Assembly (NCBI GenBank): GCA_944391715.1
Contig: CALXUP010000001.1
Span: 36,676 to 100,675 of the forward strand
From: an uncultured Alphaproteobacteria bacterium
GTDB taxonomy: Bacteria > Pseudomonadota > Alphaproteobacteria > RF32 > CAG-239
DNA: 64,000 bases
Direction: 5' to 3'
Under the pieces are notes generated by a model that worked only from the letters and a program-made list of their open reading frames with translations, did no database searches and was not told where the DNA came from. Shown here in pieces: positions 25,964-35,141 of this stretch (positions are counted from its first letter, which is position 1; every line of letters begins with the position of its first letter). Both the position numbers and the translations under genes were made by a program.

Positions 25964-25991
25964 ATCATAAACGAATCTGGGGCTTTTGCAA
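25964..25991 (-). promoter_or_regulatory. Promoter of structured RNA copy B with GANTC in the spacer
   Basis: Minus strand TTGCAA (25986-25991), 16-bp spacer, TATGAT (25964-25969). The spacer carries AGATTCGTTTA, identical to copy A. It starts within 10 bp of the mnmE stop codon. Confidence 0.6.
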
Positions 25992-25998
25992 GGCTTTA

Positions 25999-27339
25999 TT
26001 ATTTGCCGATACAGAAATCACCGAATATCTTATCAAGAATCTCATTGACTTCTATGCGGCCGGTGATTTTGCCCAGAGCCCTGGCAGCCAGACGAATATC
26101 TTCTGCCGTCAGTTCGATTTCTTTATCAAAACTGAAATGCTGCAGGTTTTCCATAACTTCCTGCAATGCTTCACGATAGCGGCTGCGGGTTATCAGCAAA
26201 TTGGAGTTGGAAGTAAAACGTTCGCAGATATATTCGTATATCCGGTCTAAAATTTGAGAAATTCCTTCCTTTTGTTTGGCGGAAATCAAAATACAACCTT
26301 GTTTTTCTAATTCAGAACACTGTTCGGAAGTTAATTTATCACTTTTATTTGCGACAAGTATAGTATTGTTTTTAAAAGAATTTCTTATATTATCAAATAT
26401 TTGAACACCATCTTTTGAGGCATCAAACAAACATATTATAAAATCTGCCGATTTTATCTTACTATAAGCAATTTCAATGCCTTTCTTTTCGATTTCTTCA
26501 TTTGCTTCCCGCAATCCGGCCGTATCGGTAAACATAACAGGGTAGCCTTTGATATCTAAATGGATATCTATCGCGTCACGGGTTGTTCCGGCAATATCAG
26601 AAACTATCACGGCCTCACGATTGGCAATTGCATTTAACAAACTTGATTTTCCGGCATTGGGCGGCCCGACAATCACAACACGAAAGCCTTCACGCAGACG
26701 TTCACCGATATTATCAGCTTTTAAATGTTCATAAACACTGTTTTCAAGTTTAAATACATTGTTTTTCATTTCTGACATAACATTATTCGGAATATCTTCA
26801 TCGGGAAAATCGATAAAAGCTTCCAAATGGGCAAGAATTTTCAGCAGCTGTTCCCGCCAGTCGTCATACAGGTTCTTCAGTCCGCCTTCCATTTGGCGCA
26901 TGGCATATTTTTGCTGTTCGGAAGTTTCGGCATCAATCAGGTCAGCCAGGCCTTCTGCCTCGGTTAAATCCATTTTGCCGTTATAAAAAGCACGTTTGGA
27001 AAATTCTCCCGGTTCAGCCATACGAAAATCTTCTATCTGCGCCAAAGTCGAAAGGACTCCGGAAATTACGGCCTTGGAGCCATGAGTCTGGATTTCGACA
27101 ATATCTTCCCCGGTAAAAGAATTCGGTGCCTTAAAATACAAAATAAGGCATTTATCCAGCGTATTGCCTTCATTATTCTTCAGGCTGACAAAATAAGCGT
27201 AACGCGGTTTTATTTTTGTTGCATCCAAACTTGTCATTTTTTTCAGCGCCGCAAGGGCATTGTTTCCGGAAATGCGGATGATGGCAACGCCCGACTTGCC
27301 GTATACGGTGGAAAGAGCATAAATTGTCTGGTTGTCCAT
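25999..27339 (-). CDS. mnmE: tRNA uridine-34 modification GTPase MnmE
   Basis: GTPase that with MnmG makes the cmnm5 group on wobble uridine and binds a formyl-folate. From ATG 27339 (MDNQTIYALSTVYGKSGVAIIRISG, GAGG site) it is 446 aa, the usual size; the longer frame to 27402 is not needed. It has G1 GPPNAGKSSLL, DIAGTTRDAID, G3 DTAGLREA, G4 NKSD, and the C-terminal CIGK, whose Cys is the conserved catalytic residue. Confidence 0.95.
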   Translation of the reverse strand: MDNQTIYALSTVYGKSGVAIIRISGNNALAALKKMTSLDATKIKPRYAYFVSLKNNEGNTLDKCLILYFKAPNSFTGEDIVEIQTHGSKAVISGVLSTLAQIEDFRMAEPGEFSKRAFYNGKMDLTEAEGLADLIDAETSEQQKYAMRQMEGGLKNLYDDWREQLLKILAHLEAFIDFPDEDIPNNVMSEMKNNVFKLENSVYEHLKADNIGERLREGFRVVIVGPPNAGKSSLLNAIANREAVIVSDIAGTTRDAIDIHLDIKGYPVMFTDTAGLREANEEIEKKGIEIAYSKIKSADFIICLFDASKDGVQIFDNIRNSFKNNTILVANKSDKLTSEQCSELEKQGCILISAKQKEGISQILDRIYEYICERFTSNSNLLITRSRYREALQEVMENLQHFSFDKEIELTAEDIRLAARALGKITGRIEVNEILDKIFGDFCIGK

Positions 27340-27537
27340 TTTGGCCTCAAAAGTTAAAATAACATCTGTGTCTGTTATAAATTCAAGCTTAAAAATTGGC
27401 AAGTTTTAAAATCGGGCGATTTTTTGACCACTGAAAGCAATTTTACTTGTTGTTAACCAATCTGTCATAGAATCGTCAAAATTCCTCTGTACGGGCTTTA
27501 TACGGACTCGATTTTTTAATACTGAAAGTTTACAAAA

Positions 27538-28209
27538 ATGATTATTAACAAACCAAAGCTTATAATCTGGGATTTTGACGGGGTTATTTCCGATACGGAA
27601 TATCTGTGGCTTGAAAATTGGCAGATTTTGTTAAAAAAACGTTTGGACGTTGATTGGGATTTTGAAACCGTCAACCGGCACTTGGGCGGAATGAGTCCGA
27701 AAACAAAAATTGAGAATCTGGCAAAGCTCGGAATCATCATTGATAATGATTTTATTGACGAATTGAAAATTCTTGACTGGCAGGCAATGGAAAAAATGCT
27801 TCCGGTTGACGGCGTGGAAGAAATTTTTGAAACGGAAAATTTTGCACAATGCATTGCAACCGGCGGAAACAGAGATAAAACAGAAAAAAAGCTTGATGTT
27901 TTGGGGTTTAACGTTTATTTCCGGCCGGAATATATTTTTACGGCTCAACAAGTGGAACACGGCAAGCCGGAACCTGATTTATTTTTATTTGCGGCCAAGC
28001 AGATGGGGTATAGTCCGAAAAACTGTATTGTGATTGAAGATTCCCTTGCCGGGCTGACGGCTGCTCAAAAAGCCGGAATGACAACTTTTGCTTATCTCGG
28101 CTGTCCGATGAATAATCATCCGGAATACATAGAAAAAGTTAAGAAATTGGGCATAAAGCATATCTTTTTTAATATGCGGGATGTAAAAAAAGCATTGGAA
28201 AATTTATAA
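27538..28209 (+). CDS. HAD-superfamily phosphatase (beta-phosphoglucomutase/phosphatase subfamily)
   Basis: 223 aa. Motif I IWDFDGVISDTEYLW holds the nucleophilic Asp and its acid/base partner. Motif II is the ATGG of CIATGGNRDK, motif III is HGKPEPDLFLFAAKQMG with the Lys, and motif IV is CIVIEDSLAGLTAA with the acidic pair. The cap domain between motifs I and II is helical, as in subfamily IA. Likely a small phosphoester hydrolase (sugar phosphate or nucleotide); the substrate is not evident. It is a lone plus-strand gene among minus-strand neighbours, convergent with rho. Confidence 0.85.
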   Translation: MIINKPKLIIWDFDGVISDTEYLWLENWQILLKKRLDVDWDFETVNRHLGGMSPKTKIENLAKLGIIIDNDFIDELKILDWQAMEKMLPVDGVEEIFETENFAQCIATGGNRDKTEKKLDVLGFNVYFRPEYIFTAQQVEHGKPEPDLFLFAAKQMGYSPKNCIVIEDSLAGLTAAQKAGMTTFAYLGCPMNNHPEYIEKVKKLGIKHIFFNMRDVKKALENL

Positions 28210-28210
28210 A

Positions 28211-28245
28211 AGAAAAGCCTTACTCAAAAAGTAAGGCTTTTTTCT
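28211..28245. terminator. Bidirectional terminator between the HAD gene and rho
   Basis: AAGAAAAGCCTTAC and GTAAGGCTTTTTTCTT form a hairpin flanked by A- and T-rich tracts between convergent genes. Confidence 0.85.
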
Positions 28246-29498
28246 TAAGAATTCATATTGTTGAAAAAGTCGTCGTTGTCTTTACTCAGACGGAGCTTGT
28301 CAAGCAGGAATTCCATGCCGTCGGTCATTCCCATCTGCATCAGGACGCGGCGCAATACCCACATTTTGGCCAAGCGGTCTTTATCAACCAGCAATTCTTC
28401 TTTTCGTGTTCCGGAACGGGTAATGTCAATAGTCGGGAACAGGCGTTTGTCGGTCAGTTTGCGGTCCAAAATGATTTCGGAGTTGCCGGTTCCCTTGAAT
28501 TCTTCAAAAATAACCTCATCCATACGTGAGCCGGTATCAATCAAAGCGGTAGCGATAATCGTTAACGATCCGCCTTCTTCAACATTACGAGCCGCACCGA
28601 GCAGGCGTTTCGGGCGCTGCAAAGCATTGGCATCGACACCGCCGGTCAAAACTTTACCGGATGAAGGGATTACCGTATTATAAGCCCGGCCCAGACGTGT
28701 GATGGAATCGAGCAGAATGACAACGTCTTTTTTGGTTTCTACCAGCCTTTTGGCCTTTTCGATAACCATTTCGGCAACCTGAACATGGCGGGAAGCCGGT
28801 TCATCAAACGTGGAGGAAATGACTTCGCCTTTAACCGAGCGGGTCATATCGGTTACTTCTTCCGGACGTTCGTCAATCAGCAATACCATCAGGTAACATT
28901 CCGGGTGATTGGTGGCAATGGCATGAGCAATATTTTGCAACATAACCGTTTTACCGGTGCGCGGCGGCGCCACAATCAGTCCGCGCTGACCTTTGCCTTG
29001 CGGTGCAATCAAATCGATAACGCGGGTGGTATAATCTTTTTCGCCGCAAATGATGTCAAAATTGAGTTTTTCAGTCGGATAAAGCGGCGTTAAATTGTCA
29101 AAATTGACCCGGAGTTTGGATTTTTCAGGGTCTTCAAAGTTAATACTGTTGATTTTGGTCAGGGCAAAATAACGCTCGTTATCTTTAGGCGCGCGAATTT
29201 CACCTTCAACAGTATCGCCGGTTCTTAATCCGAACTTTTTAACCTGGGACGGAGAAACATAAATATCATCCGGTCCGGCCAGATAATTGGACTCTGCAGA
29301 ACGTAAAAAACCGAAGCCGTCTTGCAGAACTTCGATTACACCGTCTCCGTTAATAACATTGTCTTCGTCTGCCACTTTTTTCAAAATAGCAAACATTAAA
29401 TCTTGTACCCGCATGGAGGATGCGTCGTCAATGCCTAAATCTTCGGCCTGAGTCAACAGCTCTTTCGGGGACTTTTGTTTGAGATCTTTTAAATTCAT
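28245..29498 (-). CDS. rho: Transcription termination factor Rho
   Basis: Hexameric RNA-dependent helicase, 417 aa. N-terminal [15 protein letters not shown], cold-shock-like RNA binding with [15 protein letters not shown], Walker [32 protein letters not shown]-type loops, and the [22 protein letters not shown] loops are all as expected. In Alphaproteobacteria rho commonly sits near mnmE and the origin. The region immediately upstream of its start is the proposed oriC. Confidence 0.97.
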   Translation of the reverse strand: MNLKDLKQKSPKELLTQAEDLGIDDASSMRVQDLMFAILKKVADEDNVINGDGVIEVLQDGFGFLRSAESNYLAGPDDIYVSPSQVKKFGLRTGDTVEGEIRAPKDNERYFALTKINSINFEDPEKSKLRVNFDNLTPLYPTEKLNFDIICGEKDYTTRVIDLIAPQGKGQRGLIVAPPRTGKTVMLQNIAHAIATNHPECYLMVLLIDERPEEVTDMTRSVKGEVISSTFDEPASRHVQVAEMVIEKAKRLVETKKDVVILLDSITRLGRAYNTVIPSSGKVLTGGVDANALQRPKRLLGAARNVEEGGSLTIIATALIDTGSRMDEVIFEEFKGTGNSEIILDRKLTDKRLFPTIDITRSGTRKEELLVDKDRLAKMWVLRRVLMQMGMTDGMEFLLDKLRLSKDNDDFFNNMNS

Positions 29499-29559
29499 TG
29501 ATTACCTTGAAATTTGGATAAGATTAAATATTTCTTTGGAAGGTAAGTTTTTTATAGTA

Positions 29560-29945
29560 TGTTCTTTGTGAGATGTCAAATGTTTGTTAGAAAAAAATAT
29601 TAACAGCCCCGCAGGGCAAACATTTAAATTTTTAAAAAAGTTTTTGTGGTTTGTATATTCCTGTGAGTTCTGTGGATTAAATTTTATCGGCAGAGTTATC
29701 CAGATGTTAATAATTTATTAATCGAATCGTTAAGACTTTTTTAACCTTGGTTAAGAATCGTTTAAGAATCTTGTAAAGAGTTTTTTAACAATTTGAGCGA
29801 AAAAAAAGTTATCCAGAGCTGTTTATTCCGTTATCCCCCTGTATATAACTTTTAGATATAAATTCTTTTTACGGTGATAAAATTGTATAACAGTTTCAAA
29901 AGAGGCTGTTATCCACAGAAACGGCGCTTTTTGTGGATAAGACTC
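29560..29945. other. oriC: Probable chromosomal replication origin (oriC)
   Basis: A gene-free AT-rich stretch at the junction where genes diverge (rho left, coaE right). DnaA boxes: TTATCCACA at 29909-29917 and its inverse TGTGGATAA at 29932-29940 (perfect), one-mismatch boxes TTATCCAGA at 29696 and 29809 and TGTGGATTA at 29671, and a weaker TTATCCCCC at 29831. Three CtrA-type boxes TTAA-N7-TTAA lie at 29707-29721, 29730-29744 and 29751-29765, and GAATC sites (CcrM) lie in or beside them. Position next to coaE/dnaQ and near mnmE-parAB fits known alphaproteobacterial origins. The overall assignment is inference. Confidence 0.8.
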
Positions 29946-29971
29946 ATAACCCTTTGTTTTGGGAGAAAGAT

Positions 29972-30559
29972 ATGAAATTGGCGGCAATTACCGGATCTAT
30001 CGGCTGCGGAAAGACAACGCTTGCCGGTTTGGCCAGAGAGCTTGGTTTTGTGGTGTTTGATGCGGATAAATGGAGCCGGCGTCTTTATTTTCAGCAAGAT
30101 TATATTAAGAAAATAGCCGAAGTTTTTCCGGATGCGATGGATAACGGGAAGGTTGATAAAAAAAAGTTGCGGGAGCTGGTTTTTAATGACAATGAAAAGC
30201 TAAAACAACTTGAGGCAGTTTCTCATCCTTTTCTAAAACAGAAATTAAAAGAAGTTATTAATAAAAACCGGTTTAGCGATGATATCTTTTTTTTGGATGC
30301 CGCTTTGCTTTTTGAGGCCGGATGGGATAAATACTGCGACCTTATTATCGTAGCTGATGTTGATTATGACATTCAGAAAAAAAGGGTTATGAAAAGGGAC
30401 GGGATTTCGGCCGAGGCTTTTGACAAGATTAATTCCGTTCAGATGAAAAACAAAGATAAGATTGCTTTGTCCGATGTGGTTGTGGATACAGACAAGCCAT
30501 TAAATTTGTTGAAAACAGAGCTGCTTTGCATTATAGATGATTTGTCTGATGCTTTTTAA
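29972..30559 (+). CDS. coaE: Dephospho-CoA kinase
   Basis: Last step of coenzyme A synthesis. From ATG 29972 (GGGAGA site) the protein is 195 aa, with Walker A GSIGCGKTTLAGLA, VFDADKWSR (the Asp of the DAD motif), the lid SHPFLKQKL, and FFLDAALLFEAGWD. The longer frame from 29933 would begin inside a DnaA box and is rejected. It is first of the coaE-dnaQ pair, spaced 9 bp. Confidence 0.95.
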   Translation: MKLAAITGSIGCGKTTLAGLARELGFVVFDADKWSRRLYFQQDYIKKIAEVFPDAMDNGKVDKKKLRELVFNDNEKLKQLEAVSHPFLKQKLKEVINKNRFSDDIFFLDAALLFEAGWDKYCDLIIVADVDYDIQKKRVMKRDGISAEAFDKINSVQMKNKDKIALSDVVVDTDKPLNLLKTELLCIIDDLSDAF

Positions 30560-30568
30560 GGAAACAAT

Positions 30569-31285
30569 ATGGCAAGAGAGATTGTATTTGATACCGAAAC
30601 AACGGGCTTTGATCCGGAAAACGGCGACCGGTTGGTCGAAATCGGTGCGGTGGAGCTGATTAATCATATTCCGACCGGTGTTACTTATCATCAATATATT
30701 AACCCGGAACGGGATGTGCCGGAGGAAGCTTATAAAATTCACGGTCTGTCTTATGAATATTTGAAGGATTTTCCGACTTTTGCCCAAGTGGCTGACGAAT
30801 GGGTCGAGTTTGTCGGCGATGCAACTTTGGTAGCGCATAATGCAAAATTTGATATTAACTTTATCAATTATGAGCTTAAGCAACTCGGAAAAGACGGGTA
30901 TTCCTGGGACAGGGTGGTTGATACTCTGGAAATTGCCAAAATTCTTTTTCCGGGAGCTAGAAACAATTTGGATGCTTTGTGTCGGCGTTTTAACGTTGAC
31001 AATACCGAACGTACGCTGCACGGCGCTTTGCTTGATGCCCAGTTGCTGGCTGAAGTTTATCTTGAACTGTTGGGCGGTCGGGAACCGAGCTTTTTGCTGG
31101 ATAAAAACAAAAAACAGGCTGCCTCGGTTCAGGTTTCGGAATCCGATATTGTCAGAAAATTCCGGGAACCGCGGATTTTTGCTTTAAGTGAAGAAGATAT
31201 GAAACTTCATAATGATTTTTTGAGTACGAAAATTAAAGATGCCATATGGACAGCTGTTTCTGAAACAGATGCCGTTAATAAATAA
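30569..31285 (+). CDS. dnaQ: DNA polymerase III epsilon subunit, 3'-5' proofreading exonuclease
   Basis: 238 aa DEDDh exonuclease. ExoI EIVFDTETTGFDPENGDRLVEIGAVEL, ExoII VAHNAKFDINFINYEL, and ExoIII TLHGALLDAQLLAEVYLELLGG with the catalytic His are all complete. A C-terminal tail of about 60 residues binds the alpha subunit in known homologues. Next to coaE and near the origin, the normal alphaproteobacterial arrangement. Confidence 0.95.
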   Translation: MAREIVFDTETTGFDPENGDRLVEIGAVELINHIPTGVTYHQYINPERDVPEEAYKIHGLSYEYLKDFPTFAQVADEWVEFVGDATLVAHNAKFDINFINYELKQLGKDGYSWDRVVDTLEIAKILFPGARNNLDALCRRFNVDNTERTLHGALLDAQLLAEVYLELLGGREPSFLLDKNKKQAASVQVSESDIVRKFREPRIFALSEEDMKLHNDFLSTKIKDAIWTAVSETDAVNK

Positions 31286-31342
31286 TAGATATTTTTTGTT
31301 TTTTATGTTATATTTTTATAATAATTATTACCAGGTGTTGAA

Positions 31343-32098
31343 ATGTCTGATTTTGATGTTCATGAACTTTTTGAAGAAGATAAATTGCTGGTGAGAGCAA
31401 TGGATAATCCTATGCTTGTCAGAAGAAATCGTAATCTTGCTTATGATTTTTCAATATGGGCAGAGGAAGTTGAATTAATGAAAAAAGGCTGTTTTACAAG
31501 TGTTTCAACTACATTGCTGGTGAAAGGCGAGAAAATTCCTACCTATAAGAATATAGGCTTTCTTATAAATGGTAAAAAAGCAGAAGCTTTTCATTTTTCT
31601 GAATCTGACAGTGGAAGCAGCGGAAATATTTCCAATGGGGATTTTCATGCCAACAGAACGGATATTTATTCTTTGGAAGAATTGACGCAAAGAATTCGTG
31701 CTAAACATTCCGGTGTTATGAATGAAGTTAACCTGAATATAAGAACTATTGATGCTGTAGAAGGGTTGTTTGTTAATTTGGCAAAATCAGAGCTTCCAAA
31801 GGCTTATATTTTAATGGCTCAGGAGTATTTTAGAATGCAAACGGGCAGAAAATTGCAAATTTATACTTATGATATTGAGAAAGGTGCCTTAGAAGAATAT
31901 AACCCTTCGAAAGAAGAAATAGAAGATTTGATGACAAGATTGAAAAATAATAAGAAATTGCGTTCGTCTAACTTGGGATATTGGCTGGATGAAGATGAAG
32001 AAGGTATATATAAAGATTATTTTTCAATACAATATGAAAAACGTCAGCTTGATGATAATACCCTTGCTTTTATGAATGTACGAACAAAAGGGCGTTAA
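31343..32098 (+). CDS. Unrecognised 251-residue cytoplasmic protein
   Basis: Clear gene with an AGGTG site before ATG 31343 and a terminator after it, yet no family recognised. Mixed charged sequence, no signal peptide or membrane helix; Asp/Glu-rich near both ends (DVHELFEEDK, LDEDEEGIYKDY). Codon use is more AT-rich than flanking genes. It interrupts the usual dnaQ-secB neighbourhood, so it may be a lineage-specific insertion. In style it resembles the unknown genes at 41570-42887. Confidence 0.6.
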   Translation: MSDFDVHELFEEDKLLVRAMDNPMLVRRNRNLAYDFSIWAEEVELMKKGCFTSVSTTLLVKGEKIPTYKNIGFLINGKKAEAFHFSESDSGSSGNISNGDFHANRTDIYSLEELTQRIRAKHSGVMNEVNLNIRTIDAVEGLFVNLAKSELPKAYILMAQEYFRMQTGRKLQIYTYDIEKGALEEYNPSKEEIEDLMTRLKNNKKLRSSNLGYWLDEDEEGIYKDYFSIQYEKRQLDDNTLAFMNVRTKGR

Positions 32099-32100
32099 AA

Positions 32101-32135
32101 AATCCCAAAGATAAAAACTTTGGGATTTTTTTTTA
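32101..32135. terminator. Bidirectional terminator after the unknown gene and secB
   Basis: AATCCCAAAG and CTTTGGGATT with a 7-nt loop, followed by a run of T; it lies between convergent genes. Confidence 0.8.
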
Positions 32136-32630
32136 TTTGTTTTCTGTCTGATTTGAGTTTTTTTGTTTGCGAATTTGATACATTGCCACAAAGTCTATCG
32201 GGTTTATCATCAAAGGCGGCAAACCGGCTGCAATCAGCGATGTTGTTATATAGCTGCGGGCATAAGGGAAAAGCATACGAGGGATTTCAATCAACAAAAC
32301 AGGTTCAAGATGTTCTTCCGGTACGTTCAAAGCCGTAATGCCGCAATAGTCTATTTCCAATATAAATAAAGGCTGGGTGCCGACAATGCCGTCAATGCGG
32401 ATTTTTAACGAAACGTTGAAATAGTTGTCATGCAGGTGGTCTGCGCGGACGTCAACATCAATATTGATTTCCGGCGTCTGGCTCAGATTGCGAAAGATTT
32501 CCGGTGCATGCGGAATTTCGAGCGAAAAATCTTTAATATACTGGGTATTGATGACAATCGGCGGCTGATGAGCGGCGTCGGCATTGTCATTGGCTGTCGG
32601 CTGTTCCGGATTTTGGTTTTCTTCTGACAT
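32133..32630 (-). CDS. secB: Protein-export chaperone SecB
   Basis: 165 aa tetrameric chaperone that keeps exported proteins unfolded and passes them to SecA. Typical text: YIKDFSLEIPHAPEIFR near residue 35, NVSLKIRIDGIVG, LFILEIDYCGITAL, and the closing motif LIEIPRMLFPYARSYITTSLIAAGLPPLMINPIDF. The acidic N-terminal tail and C-terminal polar tail are also usual. It lies opposite to the Tim44-like gene, as in most Alphaproteobacteria. Confidence 0.96.
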   Translation of the reverse strand: MSEENQNPEQPTANDNADAAHQPPIVINTQYIKDFSLEIPHAPEIFRNLSQTPEINIDVDVRADHLHDNYFNVSLKIRIDGIVGTQPLFILEIDYCGITALNVPEEHLEPVLLIEIPRMLFPYARSYITTSLIAAGLPPLMINPIDFVAMYQIRKQKNSNQTENK

Positions 32631-32763
32631 AGTTTTCTCCTTTAATTGTATTTTGTTTATTGATATCCTGAAAATATTGAAACGTCAAATATTATAGTTG
32701 ATAAAAGTTACAAATCGGCTATATATATAATACATAATCAGCAATTTTTTATTGGAGAAAATC

Positions 32764-33426
32764 GTGCCGGGTTACTTTGATATTTTGGTTCTTTTTGTGG
32801 TGGTTTTAGTAATTTTTAAGAGATTGTATTCTATATTGGGTACGAATGCTGAAGGCAAGAGCAAGGCTAAAATCGCCGAAGAAAATGCAGAAAGGATTTT
32901 TGACATTATCATGAAAGAAGCCGAAAAAAATCAGATGATGGAAATATCAAGAGATGAAAAATCTTCACAAATATCTGAGAATCTGACAGATACGGAAAAA
33001 GCTTTGCAGCAAATTCCGAATTTTGACGAGAATAAGTTTTTGTTTGGCGCCAAAAAGGCTTTTGAAATGATTGTCGAATCTTTTTCAAAAGGCGATATTG
33101 AGACTTTGGAAATGCTGGTCAGCAAAAAAATTTTGAAAAAGTTTCAGGATATTATTGAGCAAAGAAAAGCCGAAGGAATCGTTTCCGAGGCCGATTTTAT
33201 CGGTTTTGACAAGGCTGAAATCGTCAAAGCCAAAATTTCGGCCGATAATATTGCAAAGATTACCGTTGAGTTTATTTCTCAGCAGGTTAATCTTTTGAAA
33301 AACGCCAAAGGCGAAGTCATTGAGGGTGATGAGAATTTTGTTCAATGTATTTCCGATACCTGGACTTTTGAAAGGGCTTTAACTTCAACTAACCCCAACT
33401 GGTTGTTGGTTTCTACGAGAAAGTAA
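32764..33426 (+). CDS. Tim44/TimA domain protein
   Basis: 221 aa with one N-terminal hydrophobic anchor (YFDILVLFVVVLVIFKRLYSILG) and a C-terminal Tim44-like fold (FLFGAKKAFEMIVESFSKGDIETLEMLVSKKILKKF, then a terminal DTWTFERALTSTNPNWLLVSTRK). The bacterial homologues share the lipid/protein-binding domain of mitochondrial Tim44. I prefer GTG 32764, which follows GGAGA at the right distance, over TTG 32752. It sits before mltA and smr, the conserved alphaproteobacterial order. Confidence 0.88.
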   Translation: MPGYFDILVLFVVVLVIFKRLYSILGTNAEGKSKAKIAEENAERIFDIIMKEAEKNQMMEISRDEKSSQISENLTDTEKALQQIPNFDENKFLFGAKKAFEMIVESFSKGDIETLEMLVSKKILKKFQDIIEQRKAEGIVSEADFIGFDKAEIVKAKISADNIAKITVEFISQQVNLLKNAKGEVIEGDENFVQCISDTWTFERALTSTNPNWLLVSTRK

Positions 33427-34629
33427 ATGATGACGGGAACTAAAAATTTGAAATTATTGGCTTTGCTGCTGGCGCTTTTTGCCTGCGGCAAGGAAGAAGA
33501 GCAACCTTCCGAACAAACGGAAGTTTTACCTGTGGCCGAAGAAAAAGCTGATAAGGCTGATTTTGAGCTTAAACCGGTTGATTATGGCTCTTTATCGGGA
33601 TGGAAAAATGATGATTTGAAAACGGCCATGCAGGCTTTTTCTCTTTCCTGTCAGAAAATTATGACCTCTGACGAGGAGTTTCTTTCGGATCATTCTCTGG
33701 TTAAGATTCCGACGGCGGCTTATAAAGAAATTTGTCAGAAACTTGGGGCGACTGCTCCGCTTGAATATCATAATTTTATTGAGCAGAATTTTACGCCTTA
33801 TCAGGTTTTGTTCAAGGGAAACGATATCGGACAATTTACGTCTTATTTTGAACCGACCATCAGGGTTTCCGAAACACGCGGACATGAATACAATTATCCT
33901 ATTTACGGCCGGCCGTATGATTTGTTTGAATTGAATCTGAAGGATTTTGACGAGGCTTATCCGAATAAAAAACTGATGGGGCGTATTGTCGGACAGAAGT
34001 TTGTACCTTATTATACCCGGGAGGAGATTTCCAAAGTCATGATGAAAGCTCCGGTTATTTTATGGGCAGCGAATCCGGTGGATTTGTTTATTGTTCAAAT
34101 TCAGGGCTCTGCCGTGGCTGAAATGGAAGACGGACGAAAGGTCAGAATTGCTTATGACAGCAATAACGGGCACAAATTTATCGGCATAGGCAGAATCCTG
34201 CTTGACAGAGGTCTTATTCGTAAAGACAAGTCTTCCATGATGGAAATTAAGAAATGGATGCATGATAATTATGATATTGCCAAGGAACTTATGAATGAAA
34301 ACAAGCGTTATGTTTTCCACCGGTTGTCATACGAAAGCGGTCCGGTTGGGGCTGAGGGTGTTGTTTTAACAGCAGGAAGAAGTCTGGCCGTTGATGAAAA
34401 TTATATTCCTTACGGGAGCTTGCTCTGGCTTGAAACAACAATGCCAAAATACGGCGAAACTTATAAAATGGTTGTTGCACAAGATACCGGAGAGGCAATA
34501 AAAGGTGCTATCCGGGGCGATTATTTTTGGGGTACGGGAAGTGATGATGTTTTGGAACTTGCCGGAAAAATGAATTCTACTGGACGCTATTATATTTTTA
34601 TTCCCAAAGGCGTGGAGGTTAATCTTTAA
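33427..34629 (+). CDS. mltA: Membrane-bound lytic murein transglycosylase A
   Basis: 400 aa lipoprotein candidate: KNLKLLALLLALFAC gives a lipobox ending at Cys19. The MltA domain follows with FTSYFEPTIRVSETRG, YPIYGRP, LIVQIQGSA-type text (DLFIVQIQGSAVAEM), and the C-terminal 3D domain VVAQDTGEAIKGAIRGDYFWGTG whose Asp is catalytic in the family. It cleaves peptidoglycan glycan strands to 1,6-anhydro products. The start codon abuts the Tim44-like stop. The AmpG-like permease at 52666-53997 could import the released muropeptides. Confidence 0.94.
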   Translation: MMTGTKNLKLLALLLALFACGKEEEQPSEQTEVLPVAEEKADKADFELKPVDYGSLSGWKNDDLKTAMQAFSLSCQKIMTSDEEFLSDHSLVKIPTAAYKEICQKLGATAPLEYHNFIEQNFTPYQVLFKGNDIGQFTSYFEPTIRVSETRGHEYNYPIYGRPYDLFELNLKDFDEAYPNKKLMGRIVGQKFVPYYTREEISKVMMKAPVILWAANPVDLFIVQIQGSAVAEMEDGRKVRIAYDSNNGHKFIGIGRILLDRGLIRKDKSSMMEIKKWMHDNYDIAKELMNENKRYVFHRLSYESGPVGAEGVVLTAGRSLAVDENYIPYGSLLWLETTMPKYGETYKMVVAQDTGEAIKGAIRGDYFWGTGSDDVLELAGKMNSTGRYYIFIPKGVEVNL

Positions 34630-34631
34630 AG

Positions 34632-35141
34632 ATGGCCAGAAAGTCTCCCAATAAAGCTGATGCCCTGGTTTATAAGGCATTGCAGAAGGCTGTTGAACAA
34701 GACAGACTGCGGGTTTATCTGGATTATGCCAAAGTTAACCGGCCGCAGTCGCCGGTGTATGATCCGTGGGAATGTCTGCTGCCGGTTCTGATCCCGGTGA
34801 TGATTGGTTTGCTGCTGATTGTCGGGGTCGGTGTTTTGTTTGGTTTGCTTTTTATTGTCGTGATGATTTTGGTCTATAGCACATATGTCAAAAAAATTAT
34901 GCATAAAAAGCTGATTGAACGGACAAAACGCTTTTTGACGGCAGATTATGATAATTGCTGTAAATTGTGGGAGTTTGGCGGAATTGTTCTGGTGAATACG
35001 CAGAATAAAAAAATCGGCTGTGTGGCTCCGGAAGGCGACTGGAAAGATTTTGTCGTGCTTAATTATGCCGATTTGATGGTTGACCATAATAATGAAAAAT
35101 CTGAACAAAAACAAGAAGGCGACGACTCAAAATCAGCCTGA
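34632..35141 (+). CDS. Unrecognised two-TM membrane protein
   Basis: 169 aa. A basic N-terminus, a hydrophobic stretch of ~40 residues (VLIPVMIGLLLIVGVGVLFG then LLFIVVMILVYSTYV) long enough for two membrane spans, and a soluble C-terminal part ending in a polar tail. No family recognised. It begins 2 bp after mltA and its 3' end overlaps smr by 50 bp, so it is part of this operon and probably envelope-related. Confidence 0.7.
   Translation: MARKSPNKADALVYKALQKAVEQDRLRVYLDYAKVNRPQSPVYDPWECLLPVLIPVMIGLLLIVGVGVLFGLLFIVVMILVYSTYVKKIMHKKLIERTKRFLTADYDNCCKLWEFGGIVLVNTQNKKIGCVAPEGDWKDFVVLNYADLMVDHNNEKSEQKQEGDDSKSA

Noticed and set aside
29933..29971. Extended start of coaE
   Set aside because: Would begin within the inverted DnaA box; ATG 29972 has GGGAGA and begins the canonical MKLAAITGS.
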